Positions 7,415 to 17,100 of a stretch of 64,000 nucleotides of DNA are shown here, piece after piece. Location of the stretch: contig CP054675.1 of the NCBI GenBank assembly GCA_013348845.1, forward strand, positions 2,117,501 through 2,181,500, written 5' to 3'. A program made the translations under genes and the position numbers. Source of the stretch: Candidatus Tepidiaquacella proteinivora. Its GTDB lineage: Bacteria > Bacteroidota > Ignavibacteria > Tepidaquicellales > Tepidaquicellaceae. The first letter of the stretch is position 1. Each line of letters opens with the position of its first letter. The notes under the pieces were generated by a model, which was not told the origin of the DNA, made no database searches, and saw only the letters and a program-made list of their open reading frames with translations.

Positions 7415-10289
7415 ACCAGCTTTTACCTATTCCTATTTCTACTTCAATAGGAACATTTAATTCAATCGCATTCATCATATTGTCTCTTACTATTTCCTTT
7501 ACTATTTCAATTTCCTCCTTTGCTACTTCTAAAACCAGCTCGTCATGTACCTGTAATAATAATTTAGATTTCAAGTTATTTTCTTTAAGTGAGTTAAATA
7601 TTTTAACCATTGCGATTTTTATCATATCTGCGGCTGTACCCTGAATTGGCATATTTATTGCCGCTCTTTCATCTTCAGCTCGAACAGTGGCGTTTTGATT
7701 GTTAATTTGATTTAAATATCTTCTTCTTCCTGTAAGAGTCTGCACATAACCATTTTCCCTTGCGAATTTTTTTGTATTCTCAACATATTCTCTTACTTTT
7801 GGGTATTCGTTGAAATATCGGTCTATTATATCCTTTGCTTCTGAGTTTTTAATTTCAAGTCGATTTGCTAATCCAATTGCACCAATCCCGTACATTATCC
7901 CAAAATTTACTTCTTTTGCTTTCCTCCTCATCCCCGGCGTTATGTCCTTTTTTTCTTCTACCCCGAATATTCTTTTTGCTGTATCAGTATGTATATCAAG
8001 TCTTCTTCTGAATGCTCTAATCATATTCTCATCATTTGAAAAATGCGCCATTATCCTCAGTTCAATTTGAGAGTAATCTGCTGACATTATCATATAATCT
8101 TCTCTGCTAATGAATGCTTTTCTTATATTTCTTCCTGTTTCAGTTCTTACAGGTATATTCTGTAAATTTGGATTCATACTTGCTAATCTTCCTGTTGTTG
8201 TACCTGTTTGATTAAAAGATGTATGAACCCGTTTTGTACGGGGATTTATTGACTTTATTAATCCATCTATATATGTTGATTTGAGTTTTGTTAACCCTCT
8301 GTATTCAATTATTAAACCACATATTTCGTGCTGATATCTTAAATCTTCCAAAACGCTTATATCAGTAGAAAAGCCGGTTTTTGTTTTTTTGGTAGGTATC
8401 AGTTTTAATTCACCAAATAAAATCTCTGAAAGTTGTTGAGGTGAATTTATATTAAATTCTTTTCCCGCTGATTTATATATTTTTTCCTCATACTCTTTTA
8501 TCATTCGGGTAATTTCCACATCTAAAGTCGATAGAACATTTGGATCTACTTTTACACCCTCATATTCCATCTCGCCAAGCACTTTTATCAATGGGAATTC
8601 TATATCCGTACAAAGTTTGTACAGATTAATTTTCTTTAATTCATATTTTATCTTATGATATAATTGTAAAGTAATATCTGCATCCTCTGCTGAGTATTCC
8701 GATACCTTCTCTATAGGAACTTCGCTCATAGATATTTGACTCTTGCCCTTTCCGATTAACTCTGAAATATGAATTGGCTCATAGTTTAGATATTTATAAG
8801 CAAGTGAATCCATATCGTTATTTCCATCTGGTTTCAATATATATGCCCCTACGAGTGTATCGAAAAATATATTATTAATTTCAACCCCGTAATTTTTCAT
8901 TACTAAATAATCAAACTTAATATTCTGGCCTATCTTTTTAATCTCATTTGATTCGAGTAATGGTTTTATTAATCTTATTGCATAGTCAACTTCAACTCCA
9001 TATCTTATCTCTTTTGCCTTTATATCTTCTCTCTTAAAAAGCCCGACTCCTTCAGGTTCTTCTTTTTCTTCCTTTTCAAGTATTGGAACATAGTATGCTT
9101 CATGCTCTTTAAATGATAATGAAAATCCAACGAGCTTTGCAGCCATAACATTAAGAGAATCTGTTTCTGTGTCAAACGCAAACAATGTCTGATTCTTTAA
9201 TATTTCAATTAATTCTTTATATTCATTATGATTCTTTACCGTGTAATATTTGTGTGGAACATCCTTTATTCTTTTTACTGGTTCTATCGGTGGTGGTATT
9301 TCTACTTTTTCGGGTTCTATTTTTGTTGCTTTTATTGTAATTTTTATATCTTCTTCTTCTGGCTTTCGGGGCTTTTCTGTTTCACTTGATATTCCTAACT
9401 GTTTTGAAGCCTCAATTTTCTTTAGCAGTTCTTTAAATTCTAAATCATCAAAAATTCTTTTTATTTTTTGGAAATCTATCTTTCCGATTTTCAACTCATG
9501 AAAACTAAAGTCGAGTGGTACATTTGTATTTATTGTTACAAGTTTCTTTGAAAGAAATGCATCATCTTTATATTTTAAAAGAGTTTCTCTTAATTTTTCT
9601 TTAGTTACCTTTTCTATATTTGCATAAAGATTCTCGATTGAACCAAATTCCTGTATTATGGAAACAGCAGTTTTTTCTCCTACTCCTCTTACTCCCGGTA
9701 TATTATCAGAAGCATCTCCCATCAATGCAAGTACATCTATAACTTTATCTGGGGTAACCCCTAATTTTTGTAGTACACCTTGTTTATCAATTATTTCTGC
9801 TTCAATAACCTTAGTACCGTATGAACTTCTTGTTGGTTTATATTGAAATGTTTTTTCTGTTATTAACTGCATAAAATCCTTGTCCGGCGTAACCATATAG
9901 CACAATGCATTTTCGCTTTCTGCTTTCTTACATATTGTTCCTATTACATCATCTGCTTCGTATCCATCTTTTTCAAGAAGACTTATATTAAAAGCTTTGA
10001 TTATTTCCTTTATCTTTTCTATCTGCCACGGCATATCACTTGGTATTTCCTGCCTTTGAGCTTTGTATGAAGGGAACATATTGTGTCTGAAAGTAGGTTT
10101 TTCTGTATCAAAACATACTGCAAGATGTTCCGGTTTTTCCTCTTCTATTATCTTTAATAAAGTTGCCACAAAGCCATATATTGCGCTGGTGTTTTTTCCT
10201 GCTCTTGTTATTAATGGTCTCGATATCATCGCAAAATACGCCCTGTATATCATAGCCATCGCATCTATTAGAAATACTCTTTCAACCAT
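7401..10289 (-). CDS. polA: DNA polymerase I
   Basis: 962 aa. The N-terminal 5' nuclease (residues 1-290) has 'FLIDAMAMIYRAYFAM', 'GYEADDVIGT' and 'GDASDNIPGVRGVGEKTA'. The 3'-5' exonuclease (about 350-560) looks active: 'FDTETDS' (Exo I), 'NIKFDYL' (Exo II) and 'YSAEDADI' (Exo III). The polymerase domain has motif A 'DYSQIELRI', motif B 'RRKAKEVNFGIMYG' and motif C 'VHDELVLEV'. It therefore appears to be a full three-activity enzyme for replication gap filling and repair. A charged, proline-rich linker lies at about residues 295-345. First gene of a compact minus-strand operon with the NUDIX gene and hldD; a 224-bp divergent intergenic region separates it from galE. Confidence 0.97.
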   Translation of the reverse strand: MVERVFLIDAMAMIYRAYFAMISRPLITRAGKNTSAIYGFVATLLKIIEEEKPEHLAVCFDTEKPTFRHNMFPSYKAQRQEIPSDMPWQIEKIKEIIKAFNISLLEKDGYEADDVIGTICKKAESENALCYMVTPDKDFMQLITEKTFQYKPTRSSYGTKVIEAEIIDKQGVLQKLGVTPDKVIDVLALMGDASDNIPGVRGVGEKTAVSIIQEFGSIENLYANIEKVTKEKLRETLLKYKDDAFLSKKLVTINTNVPLDFSFHELKIGKIDFQKIKRIFDDLEFKELLKKIEASKQLGISSETEKPRKPEEEDIKITIKATKIEPEKVEIPPPIEPVKRIKDVPHKYYTVKNHNEYKELIEILKNQTLFAFDTETDSLNVMAAKLVGFSLSFKEHEAYYVPILEKEEKEEPEGVGLFKREDIKAKEIRYGVEVDYAIRLIKPLLESNEIKKIGQNIKFDYLVMKNYGVEINNIFFDTLVGAYILKPDGNNDMDSLAYKYLNYEPIHISELIGKGKSQISMSEVPIEKVSEYSAEDADITLQLYHKIKYELKKINLYKLCTDIEFPLIKVLGEMEYEGVKVDPNVLSTLDVEITRMIKEYEEKIYKSAGKEFNINSPQQLSEILFGELKLIPTKKTKTGFSTDISVLEDLRYQHEICGLIIEYRGLTKLKSTYIDGLIKSINPRTKRVHTSFNQTGTTTGRLASMNPNLQNIPVRTETGRNIRKAFISREDYMIMSADYSQIELRIMAHFSNDENMIRAFRRRLDIHTDTAKRIFGVEEKKDITPGMRRKAKEVNFGIMYGIGAIGLANRLEIKNSEAKDIIDRYFNEYPKVREYVENTKKFARENGYVQTLTGRRRYLNQINNQNATVRAEDERAAINMPIQGTAADMIKIAMVKIFNSLKENNLKSKLLLQVHDELVLEVAKEEIEIVKEIVRDNMMNAIELNVPIEVEIGIGKSWYDAH

Positions 10290-10513
10290 AATCGTTATTT
10301 TTCTAAAAAGTTAAAAATTTATTTTATTATTACAATACTATAATTTTAGGTGTTTTCAGAAATATTCTTCATCAATATATTAAAAACATTATATAAAGTT
10401 TAAGGCATTTTGAAGTATGCTTATATAATTAATTTTTTCTGCTTTTTGCTTTCCTTTTCACTGATTTTATTGTGTAAAAAAGTTATCTTTATACTTAAAT
10501 TATTTATTTTAGA

Positions 10514-11488
10514 ATGGCTATTCTTATTACTGGTGGTGCTGGTTATATTGGTTCGCATACCGTTAAAGAATTATTAAAAACCAATAGGGAAATTGTAATT
10601 TTTGATAATTTATCGCGGGGACACCATGAAGCTATTCCTGTTGGTGTGAAGTTTGAAAAAATTGATATACTTAACAGGGATTTATTATTAAAAGCACTTA
10701 TAAAGTATAAAATTGATTCTATAATTCATTTTGCTGCTTTTGCCTATGTTGAAGAATCTGTTCGTAATCCGGAACTATATTATAGAAATAATGTCAATGG
10801 TAGTTTTAATCTTATCAATTCTGCTGTTATTGCTGGTGTTAAAAGATTTATCTTCTCTTCTACGTGCTCCGTCTATGGAAATCCGAATAAAATCCCAATC
10901 AATGAAACTGCAGAAGTTAACCCCATTAATCCTTATGCTAAAACTAAATTATTAGTCGAAAATAAAATTAGAGAGGTTTCAGAAGTAACCGGTATGAAGT
11001 ATGTAATATTAAGATATTTCAATGCTGCTGGCGATTCACCGGATGGTGAGATTGGTGAAAGTCATGACCCGGAACCTCATTTAATACCAAGAGTTATGTA
11101 TTCTGCATTAGGCAAATTAAATAATTTGAAAATTTATGGCGATGATTATCCTACAAAAGATGGCACTTGTATCAGAGATTATATCCATGTCACAGATTTA
11201 GCAAATGCGCATCTGAAAGCTCTTGAGTATATTGAAAATGATAATGAATCAATTATACTTAATCTTGGAACAGGAGAAGGTTATTCTGTTAACGAAATAA
11301 TTGAAAAAGCAAGAGAAATTACCGGCGTTGATATAAAAGCAGAAATTGATCTCAGAAGAGAAGGCGATCCTGCAATACTTGTTGCTGATAATAAGAAAGC
11401 AAAAAAAGTTTTAAATTGGAATCCGCAGTTTGGTCTGAAAGAGATTATTCAAACTGCTTGGAATTGGCATAAAAATCAAAAATATTAA
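10514..11488 (+). CDS. galE: UDP-glucose 4-epimerase
   Basis: 324 aa extended SDR: 'ITGGAGYIGSHTV' at the N-terminus, 'FAAFAYVEESV', catalytic Ser-Thr in 'FSSTCSVYG', YxxxK in 'PYAKTK', then 'RYFNAAG' and 'CIRDYIHVTDLA', all diagnostic of GalE. It interconverts UDP-glucose and UDP-galactose in the cytoplasm, supplying LPS or exopolysaccharide. First gene of a plus-strand nucleotide-sugar cluster: rmlA follows after 3 bases, rmlC overlaps rmlA, ugd follows after 20 bases. The upstream 224-bp region shared with polA presumably holds both promoters, but I could not identify them with confidence. Confidence 0.95.
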   Translation: MAILITGGAGYIGSHTVKELLKTNREIVIFDNLSRGHHEAIPVGVKFEKIDILNRDLLLKALIKYKIDSIIHFAAFAYVEESVRNPELYYRNNVNGSFNLINSAVIAGVKRFIFSSTCSVYGNPNKIPINETAEVNPINPYAKTKLLVENKIREVSEVTGMKYVILRYFNAAGDSPDGEIGESHDPEPHLIPRVMYSALGKLNNLKIYGDDYPTKDGTCIRDYIHVTDLANAHLKALEYIENDNESIILNLGTGEGYSVNEIIEKAREITGVDIKAEIDLRREGDPAILVADNKKAKKVLNWNPQFGLKEIIQTAWNWHKNQKY

Positions 11489-11491
11489 TTT

Positions 11492-12361
11492 ATGAAAATG
11501 AAAGGCATTATCCTGGCTGGTGGGTCAGGGACAAGAATGTATCCTATATCTAAAATCTATAGCAAACAACTCACACTGATTTATGATAAACCATTAATTT
11601 ACTATCCTCTTTCTATTCTTATGCTCGCTGGTATTAAAGATATTTTAATTATTTCCAATGCTGAAACCGTACCACTTTACCAGAAATTGTTTGAAGATGG
11701 TTCTCATCTCGGAATGAGTATTAACTATGCAATTCAACCTGAACCGAAAGGTATTGCAGAATCTTTTATTATTGGTGATTGGTTTATTAATAAAGACAAT
11801 GTGACTTTAATACTTGGCGACAATATATTTTATGGTAAACTTGACTTTATTTATTCAGCTGTAAAACATACTGATGGTGCAATAATTTTTGGCTATCGTG
11901 TTACAGATCCTGAAAGATATGGCATTGTTGAGTTTGATAATGATGGTAATGCTATCTCTATTGAGGAAAAGCCCCAAAAACCTAAATCAAACTATGCCGT
12001 TCCTGGCTTATATATTTACGATAATAATGTTGTTGATATTTCAAAAAATTTGAAACCTTCTGCAAGGGGAGAACTTGAAATTACTGATGTTAATATTGAA
12101 TATCTTAAAAGGAAAAAACTTAAAGTAATTAAAATCGGTAGAGGTGTTGCATGGTTAGATACAGGGACACCTGAATCCTTATTACAAGCATCGAATTTCT
12201 TTGGTGTTATTGAAGCGAGACAGGGTCTTAAAGTTGCCTGTATTGAGGAAATTGCTTTTAATATGAATTTCATTGATGAAAATCAATTTGAAAAATTGAT
12301 TTCCCAAATGCCTAATTCATTATATAAATCTTATCTGGAAAGATTATTAAAAGAAAAATGA
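11492..12361 (+). CDS. rmlA: Glucose-1-phosphate thymidylyltransferase
   Basis: 289 aa. Nucleotidyltransferase signature 'ILAGGSGTRMYPISK', then 'YYPLSILMLAGI', metal-binding 'LGDNIFYG', 'EEKPQKPKSNYAV', 'GLYIYD' and 'GVAWLDTGT', all typical of RmlA/RfbA. It makes dTDP-glucose, the first step to dTDP-rhamnose. Translation starts 3 bases after galE, and its TGA stop overlaps the rmlC ATG by 4 bases (ATGA), indicating translational coupling. RmlB (4,6-dehydratase) is not present in the window. Confidence 0.96.
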   Translation: MKMKGIILAGGSGTRMYPISKIYSKQLTLIYDKPLIYYPLSILMLAGIKDILIISNAETVPLYQKLFEDGSHLGMSINYAIQPEPKGIAESFIIGDWFINKDNVTLILGDNIFYGKLDFIYSAVKHTDGAIIFGYRVTDPERYGIVEFDNDGNAISIEEKPQKPKSNYAVPGLYIYDNNVVDISKNLKPSARGELEITDVNIEYLKRKKLKVIKIGRGVAWLDTGTPESLLQASNFFGVIEARQGLKVACIEEIAFNMNFIDENQFEKLISQMPNSLYKSYLERLLKEK

Positions 12362-12906
12362 AATTTATAAAAACAAATATTGATGGTATTATTTTAATAG
12401 AACCTGATGTTTTCTTTGATGAAAGAGGTTTCTTCTTTGAGTCTTTCAGCAAGAAAAAATATCAGGAACTTGGTAATGATATAACTTTTTTACAGGATAA
12501 TATTTCCAAATCCTGTTATGGTACAATTCGCGGTTTGCATTATCAGATTGGTGAATATGCACAGGGGAAATTATGTCAGGTTATCAGAGGAAAAGTTCTT
12601 GATGTTGCTGTTGATATTAGATTTGGTTCTCCTACTTTTGGTAAATATGTTCAGGTTGAATTAAGTGAAGAAAATCACCTTCAAATTTGGATCCCGCCAG
12701 GTTTTGCACATGGATTTTCTGTCTTAGAAGATAATACCATCTTTATGTATAAGTGTACTCAATACTATAGTAAGAATGATGAAAGAACTATTATTTATAA
12801 CGACCCTGATTTAAATATTGATTGGAAAGTTGAGACTCCCAAAGTATCTGATAAAGATTTAAATGCTAAACGATTTAAAGATATAGATAAAGATTTTTTT
12901 TATTAA
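12358..12906 (+). CDS. rmlC: dTDP-4-dehydrorhamnose 3,5-epimerase
   Basis: 182 aa cupin-fold epimerase of normal length. Diagnostic segments are 'EPDVFFDERGFFFESF', 'GTIRGLHYQ' (with the catalytic His), 'KLCQVIRGKVLDVAVDIR' and 'IPPGFAHGFSVLED'. It epimerises dTDP-4-keto-6-deoxyglucose at C3 and C5 for L-rhamnose synthesis. Start coupled to rmlA by a 4-base overlap; ugd follows after 20 bases. Confidence 0.96.
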   Translation: MKFIKTNIDGIILIEPDVFFDERGFFFESFSKKKYQELGNDITFLQDNISKSCYGTIRGLHYQIGEYAQGKLCQVIRGKVLDVAVDIRFGSPTFGKYVQVELSEENHLQIWIPPGFAHGFSVLEDNTIFMYKCTQYYSKNDERTIIYNDPDLNIDWKVETPKVSDKDLNAKRFKDIDKDFFY

Positions 12907-12926
12907 CCTAATAATTTTATTTAATT

Positions 12927-14252
12927 ATGAATTTAGCTATAATTGGTACTGGTTATGTAGGTCTTGCAACAGGTACCTGTCTTGCAGAAATGGGTAATCA
13001 GGTTATTTGTGTTGATAATGACCTGGGAAAAATTCAGAAAATGCAATCAGGAATCATTCCATTCTATGAACCCGGTTTAGAAATTATTTTTCACAGAAAT
13101 ATTTCCAAAGAAAGATTATCGTTTACTTCTGATCTTAAGAAAGCGTTTATTGAATCTGAAATAGTTTTTTTCTGTCTTCCTACACCTCAAGGTGAAGATG
13201 GCTCTGCTGATTTATCTTATGTTATAGAATCAGCAGGGAAAATTGGTTTAATTGCAAAAGAAGAAAATATTCAAGACTATAAAATTATTGTCAACAAAAG
13301 TACAGTTCCTGTTGGAACCGCTAAATTGGTAGAAGAAGAAATTAAAAAACACGGTTATAATAATTTTGATGTTGTATCTAATCCTGAATTTTTAAGAGAA
13401 GGATTTGCTGTATCAGATTTTATGAAACCAGATAGAATAGTTATTGGCTCTGAAAGTAAAAAAGCGCTTGCTATTATGAAAGAATTATATGAACCATTTG
13501 TTAGGCAAGGTAACCCCATTATCGAAATGGATACTGCAAGCGCTGAAGTTACGAAATATGCAGCTAATTCCTATCTTGCTATGAGAATAACGTTTATGAA
13601 TGAACTAGCTAATTTTTGCGAAAAGGTTGGTGCCGATATTGATTTAGTAAGAAAAGGAATGGGGTCAGATACAAGAATAGGAAAAAGATTTTTATTCGCA
13701 GGTATTGGATATGGTGGCTCCTGCTTCCCTAAAGATGTTAAAGCGTTAATTAAAACCTCAATTGAAAAAGGTTCTGAAATTACTTTATTATCAGTTGTAG
13801 ATAAGGTTAATACTTCTCAGAAACTTATTCTCTTTAAGAAAATACTTGAACACTTTAATTCTAATATAAAAGATAAACACTTTGCAGTTTGGGGTTTGGC
13901 ATTTAAACCAAATACAGATGATATGAGAGAAGCTCCCTCTGTGGTAATTATTAATGAATTGATTAATCACGGTGCTACTGTTTCTGCTTATGACCCTGCT
14001 GCGATGGAAACAGCAAGATTTTACCTCGGTGATAAAATAAAATATGCTTCTGATGAGATTGATGCTTTAAAAAATTCTGATGCTCTTGTTTTGTTAACTG
14101 AATGGAATGAATTTAGAAATCCTGATTTTGATGAAATAAAGAGACACCTTAAAAATCCTTTAATATTTGATGGCAGGAATGTTTATTCTCCTGAAAAGAT
14201 GAAAGAACTTGGATTTACTTATTATAGTATTGGAAGATTAAAAGTCAATTAG
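12927..14252 (+). CDS. ugd: UDP-glucose 6-dehydrogenase
   Basis: 441 aa, typical for the UDP-glucose/GDP-mannose dehydrogenase family. The N-terminal Rossmann motif is 'IGTGYVGLATGTCLAEMG'; the central part has 'NKSTVPVGTA' and 'NPEFLREGFAV', and 'YAANSYLAMRI'. The catalytic Cys lies in 'GYGGSCFPKDV' (about residue 265), and the C-terminal NAD/UDP domain has 'GLAFKPNTDDMREAPS'. It oxidises UDP-glucose to UDP-glucuronate for polysaccharide or LPS. It closes the galE-rmlA-rmlC-ugd cluster; the CHAD gene starts 8 bases downstream and is probably in the same transcript. Confidence 0.96.
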   Translation: MNLAIIGTGYVGLATGTCLAEMGNQVICVDNDLGKIQKMQSGIIPFYEPGLEIIFHRNISKERLSFTSDLKKAFIESEIVFFCLPTPQGEDGSADLSYVIESAGKIGLIAKEENIQDYKIIVNKSTVPVGTAKLVEEEIKKHGYNNFDVVSNPEFLREGFAVSDFMKPDRIVIGSESKKALAIMKELYEPFVRQGNPIIEMDTASAEVTKYAANSYLAMRITFMNELANFCEKVGADIDLVRKGMGSDTRIGKRFLFAGIGYGGSCFPKDVKALIKTSIEKGSEITLLSVVDKVNTSQKLILFKKILEHFNSNIKDKHFAVWGLAFKPNTDDMREAPSVVIINELINHGATVSAYDPAAMETARFYLGDKIKYASDEIDALKNSDALVLLTEWNEFRNPDFDEIKRHLKNPLIFDGRNVYSPEKMKELGFTYYSIGRLKVN

Positions 14253-14260
14253 GTACATCA

Positions 14261-15235
14261 ATGCTGATTGCAGAAAAGCTAAAAAACTTTAATGTAAATA
14301 AATCATTAATATATACTCTACCGGAAGTTTTTAAGATTTATTTTTTTGATTTAGATACAAAAGTTAATTCTTTAATTAAAAAATATACTCCTGCACGACT
14401 TCACAATTCGAGAGTTGCTGCAAGAAGAATGGAAGCACTTTTCATCGGATTTCAGGATGTAATTAATAATTCAGATTATAAATATGGATATGATTTCGCA
14501 TTGGATTCTATTAAAAAATTAATAAAAACACTTGGTGCATCAAGGGAATTTGAAGTTAGTTATAATTTAACCTTGAAGTATATCAAATCTGATAATTCTA
14601 AAAATCATAAGGCTTTACTTTTTTTTCTGAATGATTTAAGGATAAATAAAAATCTGATTTTAAAAGAGCTTTATAAGAATAAATATTTTATTAAATATCC
14701 TGAAAACCTTAAAAGAATAAACAAGTATATTGATAAATCTCTTTTAATCAATGTTTCCGTTGAAAAATTGATTAAAAGTTTCAGAGAAACTTATTGTGAA
14801 ATTATATTTAAATATTTTAATTCATTCCTTAAAAAAACAAAAAAACTTAAACTTTTTGATTTAGGAAATGTTAAGAAAATTTCCCCCGAAAAATTACATC
14901 AGTTAAGAATTGACACAAAAACTTTCAGGTATTTGCTCGATATGTGTAGTGGATTCTTTACGGCAAAGTTTGAGTCTTTCCGTGAAGTTGTGAAGAATGT
15001 TGTTGAAAAGCTTGGTGAATATCATGATTTGGTAGTGGTTATTGATCGTTCACAGAATTTCCTGATAGATAAAATTCCATTTATGAATTTGCCTTCCAAA
15101 TCATTAACTAATTATTTAAATTACTCTATTAGAAAGAAAGATGAAGTTTTATCTGAGATTGTTAACCTTATAAATAGTATTGATGATAATCTACCAACCG
15201 ATGTTAAGAACCTTGATATCTTCCAATCTTTTTAG
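14261..15235 (+). CDS. CHAD domain protein
   Basis: 324 aa, all-helical, rich in Lys, with two CHAD-type half motifs: 'LHNSRVAARRMEALF' near residue 47 and 'LHQLRIDTKTFRYLLDM' near residue 212, followed by 'LGEYHDLVVVID' around 252-263. CHAD (conserved histidine alpha-helical domain) proteins bind inorganic polyphosphate through conserved His, Arg and Lys. No signal peptide or membrane segment. It follows ugd by 8 bases and may be co-transcribed; its link to nucleotide-sugar synthesis is unclear. The length is a single CHAD unit without the CYTH partner domain often fused to it. Confidence 0.88.
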   Translation: MLIAEKLKNFNVNKSLIYTLPEVFKIYFFDLDTKVNSLIKKYTPARLHNSRVAARRMEALFIGFQDVINNSDYKYGYDFALDSIKKLIKTLGASREFEVSYNLTLKYIKSDNSKNHKALLFFLNDLRINKNLILKELYKNKYFIKYPENLKRINKYIDKSLLINVSVEKLIKSFRETYCEIIFKYFNSFLKKTKKLKLFDLGNVKKISPEKLHQLRIDTKTFRYLLDMCSGFFTAKFESFREVVKNVVEKLGEYHDLVVVIDRSQNFLIDKIPFMNLPSKSLTNYLNYSIRKKDEVLSEIVNLINSIDDNLPTDVKNLDIFQSF

Positions 15236-15314
15236 GTAAATTATTATTTCGTATTTTGAAAAAATTATTAATAAAAAATTCCTTTACTCTTAATTTTAAA
15301 TATAATATTACACT

Positions 15315-17042
15315 ATGAGAATAGTATTTTCATTTATTTTTGTTTTATTGCTGGCAGTTAGTTTATTCCCTCAGGATCTTCCTAAATATATGACGGAACA
15401 GGAAATAGAACTGTGGAAAAATTATGTTCCCCCAATAAATGCTACTGATGATTATAATCCACCTTATTCACCAGTTAGAACTATGGCTGAATGGGAAGAA
15501 TTGCAAGCAGTTCAAATTACCTGGACTTCTTATCAGGCAATTTTAGCTCAAATGGTTGATTATATTCAGGATGAATGCCTTGTTTTGATTGTATGTTCAG
15601 ATTCTAATTCAGTTAAATCTTATTTAACCTCTTACGGAGTACCACTTGTTAATCTTAGATTTTTATATGCATCTTTCAATTCTGTTTGGTGTAGAGATTA
15701 TGGAGCATGGACAATATATACTAATAATATTGATAGTCTGAGAATGATTGATTGGGTATATAATAGACCACGACCTCAGGATGATTTAATTCCCGTTTAT
15801 GTTGCAAATTATTTTGGAGTGTTATTACATCAAATGACTCAGGAACCCAATAGAATAGTTGCAACTGGAGGGAATTTTATGGTTGATGGCCATGGTATCG
15901 CTTTTTCTTCTAAATTAATTCTTGATGAAAACCCTTCTAAAACTGAAGCTGAAATTGATACTATGTTTAGAAAATATATGGGAATTAAAACTTATATTAA
16001 AATGAACACTTTACCCTATGATGGAATTCATCATATTGATATGCATATGAAATTATTAGATGAAGAAACATTGCTTGTTGGTCAGTATCCAATCGGAATT
16101 GCTGATGGTCCTCAAATTGATTCAAATTTAAGATATGTTACTACAAATTTCCAGACTTGTTTTAACAGACCATGGAAAGTTGTAAGAATTCCTATGCCTC
16201 CGAATTCAAATGGGCAATATCCACCAAATTCTTATTATTTTACTTATACTAACTCTCTTATTGTTAATAAAACAGTGATTGTTCCTATTTATAATTTCCC
16301 TCAGGATACAACTGCTTTAAGAATTTATCGGGAAGCTATGCCTGGATACAGAGTGGTTGGAATTAATTGTAATTCAATTATTCCTGCGAGCGGCGCTATT
16401 CATTGTATAAGTAAAGAAATTGGGGTTAGCGATCCCGTGTTTATTTCTCATCCATCAATAAGATTAGCTACAACCGCTATGCCAAATTATGAAGTTAAAG
16501 CTTATATTAAAACTAAAAGTGGTATTTCAAGTGCAAAGGTTTACTGGACAATCGATACTAATTCTGGCTTTAATCTTCTTAATATGTCTGCTGTAGGAGA
16601 TACTTTTAAAGCATATATTCCGGCACAACCTCTCGGGACAAAAGTATATTACTATATTTCCGCATCATCCAATAGCAATAGAACGGTAACAAAACCTTTA
16701 ACAGCACCATCTGGTAATTTCAGATTTACTGTAACAACACCAACAAATATTACATCTGAAGAACCAAATATTTATACTTACCAGCTACAACAGAATTACC
16801 CGAATCCGTTTAATCCTTCTACTAATATAGATTTTACAATTGCGAAAGACGAATATGTAATTATATCAATCTTTGATTTAGCCGGGAGGGAAGTTGCTAC
16901 CTTATTAAATGAATTTAAAAAAGCAGGACCTTATTGTATAAGATTTAATCCTTATGAATACAATTTAACTTCTGGCATATACTTCTATAAACTGAAGACT
17001 CAAAGCTTTAGCTCTGTAAAGAAAATGATATTTATTAAGTGA
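15315..17042 (+). CDS. Secreted PPAD-like peptidylarginine deiminase family protein with T9SS sorting domain
   Basis: 575 aa. Signal peptide about 1-19. Residues 50-375 are a Porphyromonas-type peptidylarginine deiminase / agmatine deiminase domain with apparently intact catalytic positions: 'WCRDYG' (Asp128), 'GGNFMVDGHG' (Asp191), 'HHIDMHMK' (His240, Asp242), 'YTNSLIVN' (Asn313) and nucleophile Cys364 in 'GAIHCISKEIG'. Residues 380-470 look like an Ig-like beta domain. The last 75 residues are a T9SS sorting domain. The order signal peptide, catalytic domain, Ig-like domain, T9SS tail is that of P. gingivalis PPAD. It is therefore predicted to deiminate arginine in peptides, or an agmatine-like guanidine, outside the cell. 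Confidence 0.87.
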   Translation: MRIVFSFIFVLLLAVSLFPQDLPKYMTEQEIELWKNYVPPINATDDYNPPYSPVRTMAEWEELQAVQITWTSYQAILAQMVDYIQDECLVLIVCSDSNSVKSYLTSYGVPLVNLRFLYASFNSVWCRDYGAWTIYTNNIDSLRMIDWVYNRPRPQDDLIPVYVANYFGVLLHQMTQEPNRIVATGGNFMVDGHGIAFSSKLILDENPSKTEAEIDTMFRKYMGIKTYIKMNTLPYDGIHHIDMHMKLLDEETLLVGQYPIGIADGPQIDSNLRYVTTNFQTCFNRPWKVVRIPMPPNSNGQYPPNSYYFTYTNSLIVNKTVIVPIYNFPQDTTALRIYREAMPGYRVVGINCNSIIPASGAIHCISKEIGVSDPVFISHPSIRLATTAMPNYEVKAYIKTKSGISSAKVYWTIDTNSGFNLLNMSAVGDTFKAYIPAQPLGTKVYYYISASSNSNRTVTKPLTAPSGNFRFTVTTPTNITSEEPNIYTYQLQQNYPNPFNPSTNIDFTIAKDEYVIISIFDLAGREVATLLNEFKKAGPYCIRFNPYEYNLTSGIYFYKLKTQSFSSVKKMIFIK

Positions 17043-17100
17043 TTGATATGTTTTATATTATTATTAAATAAACATTACTTAATTTAAAAAATTTAAAAAA

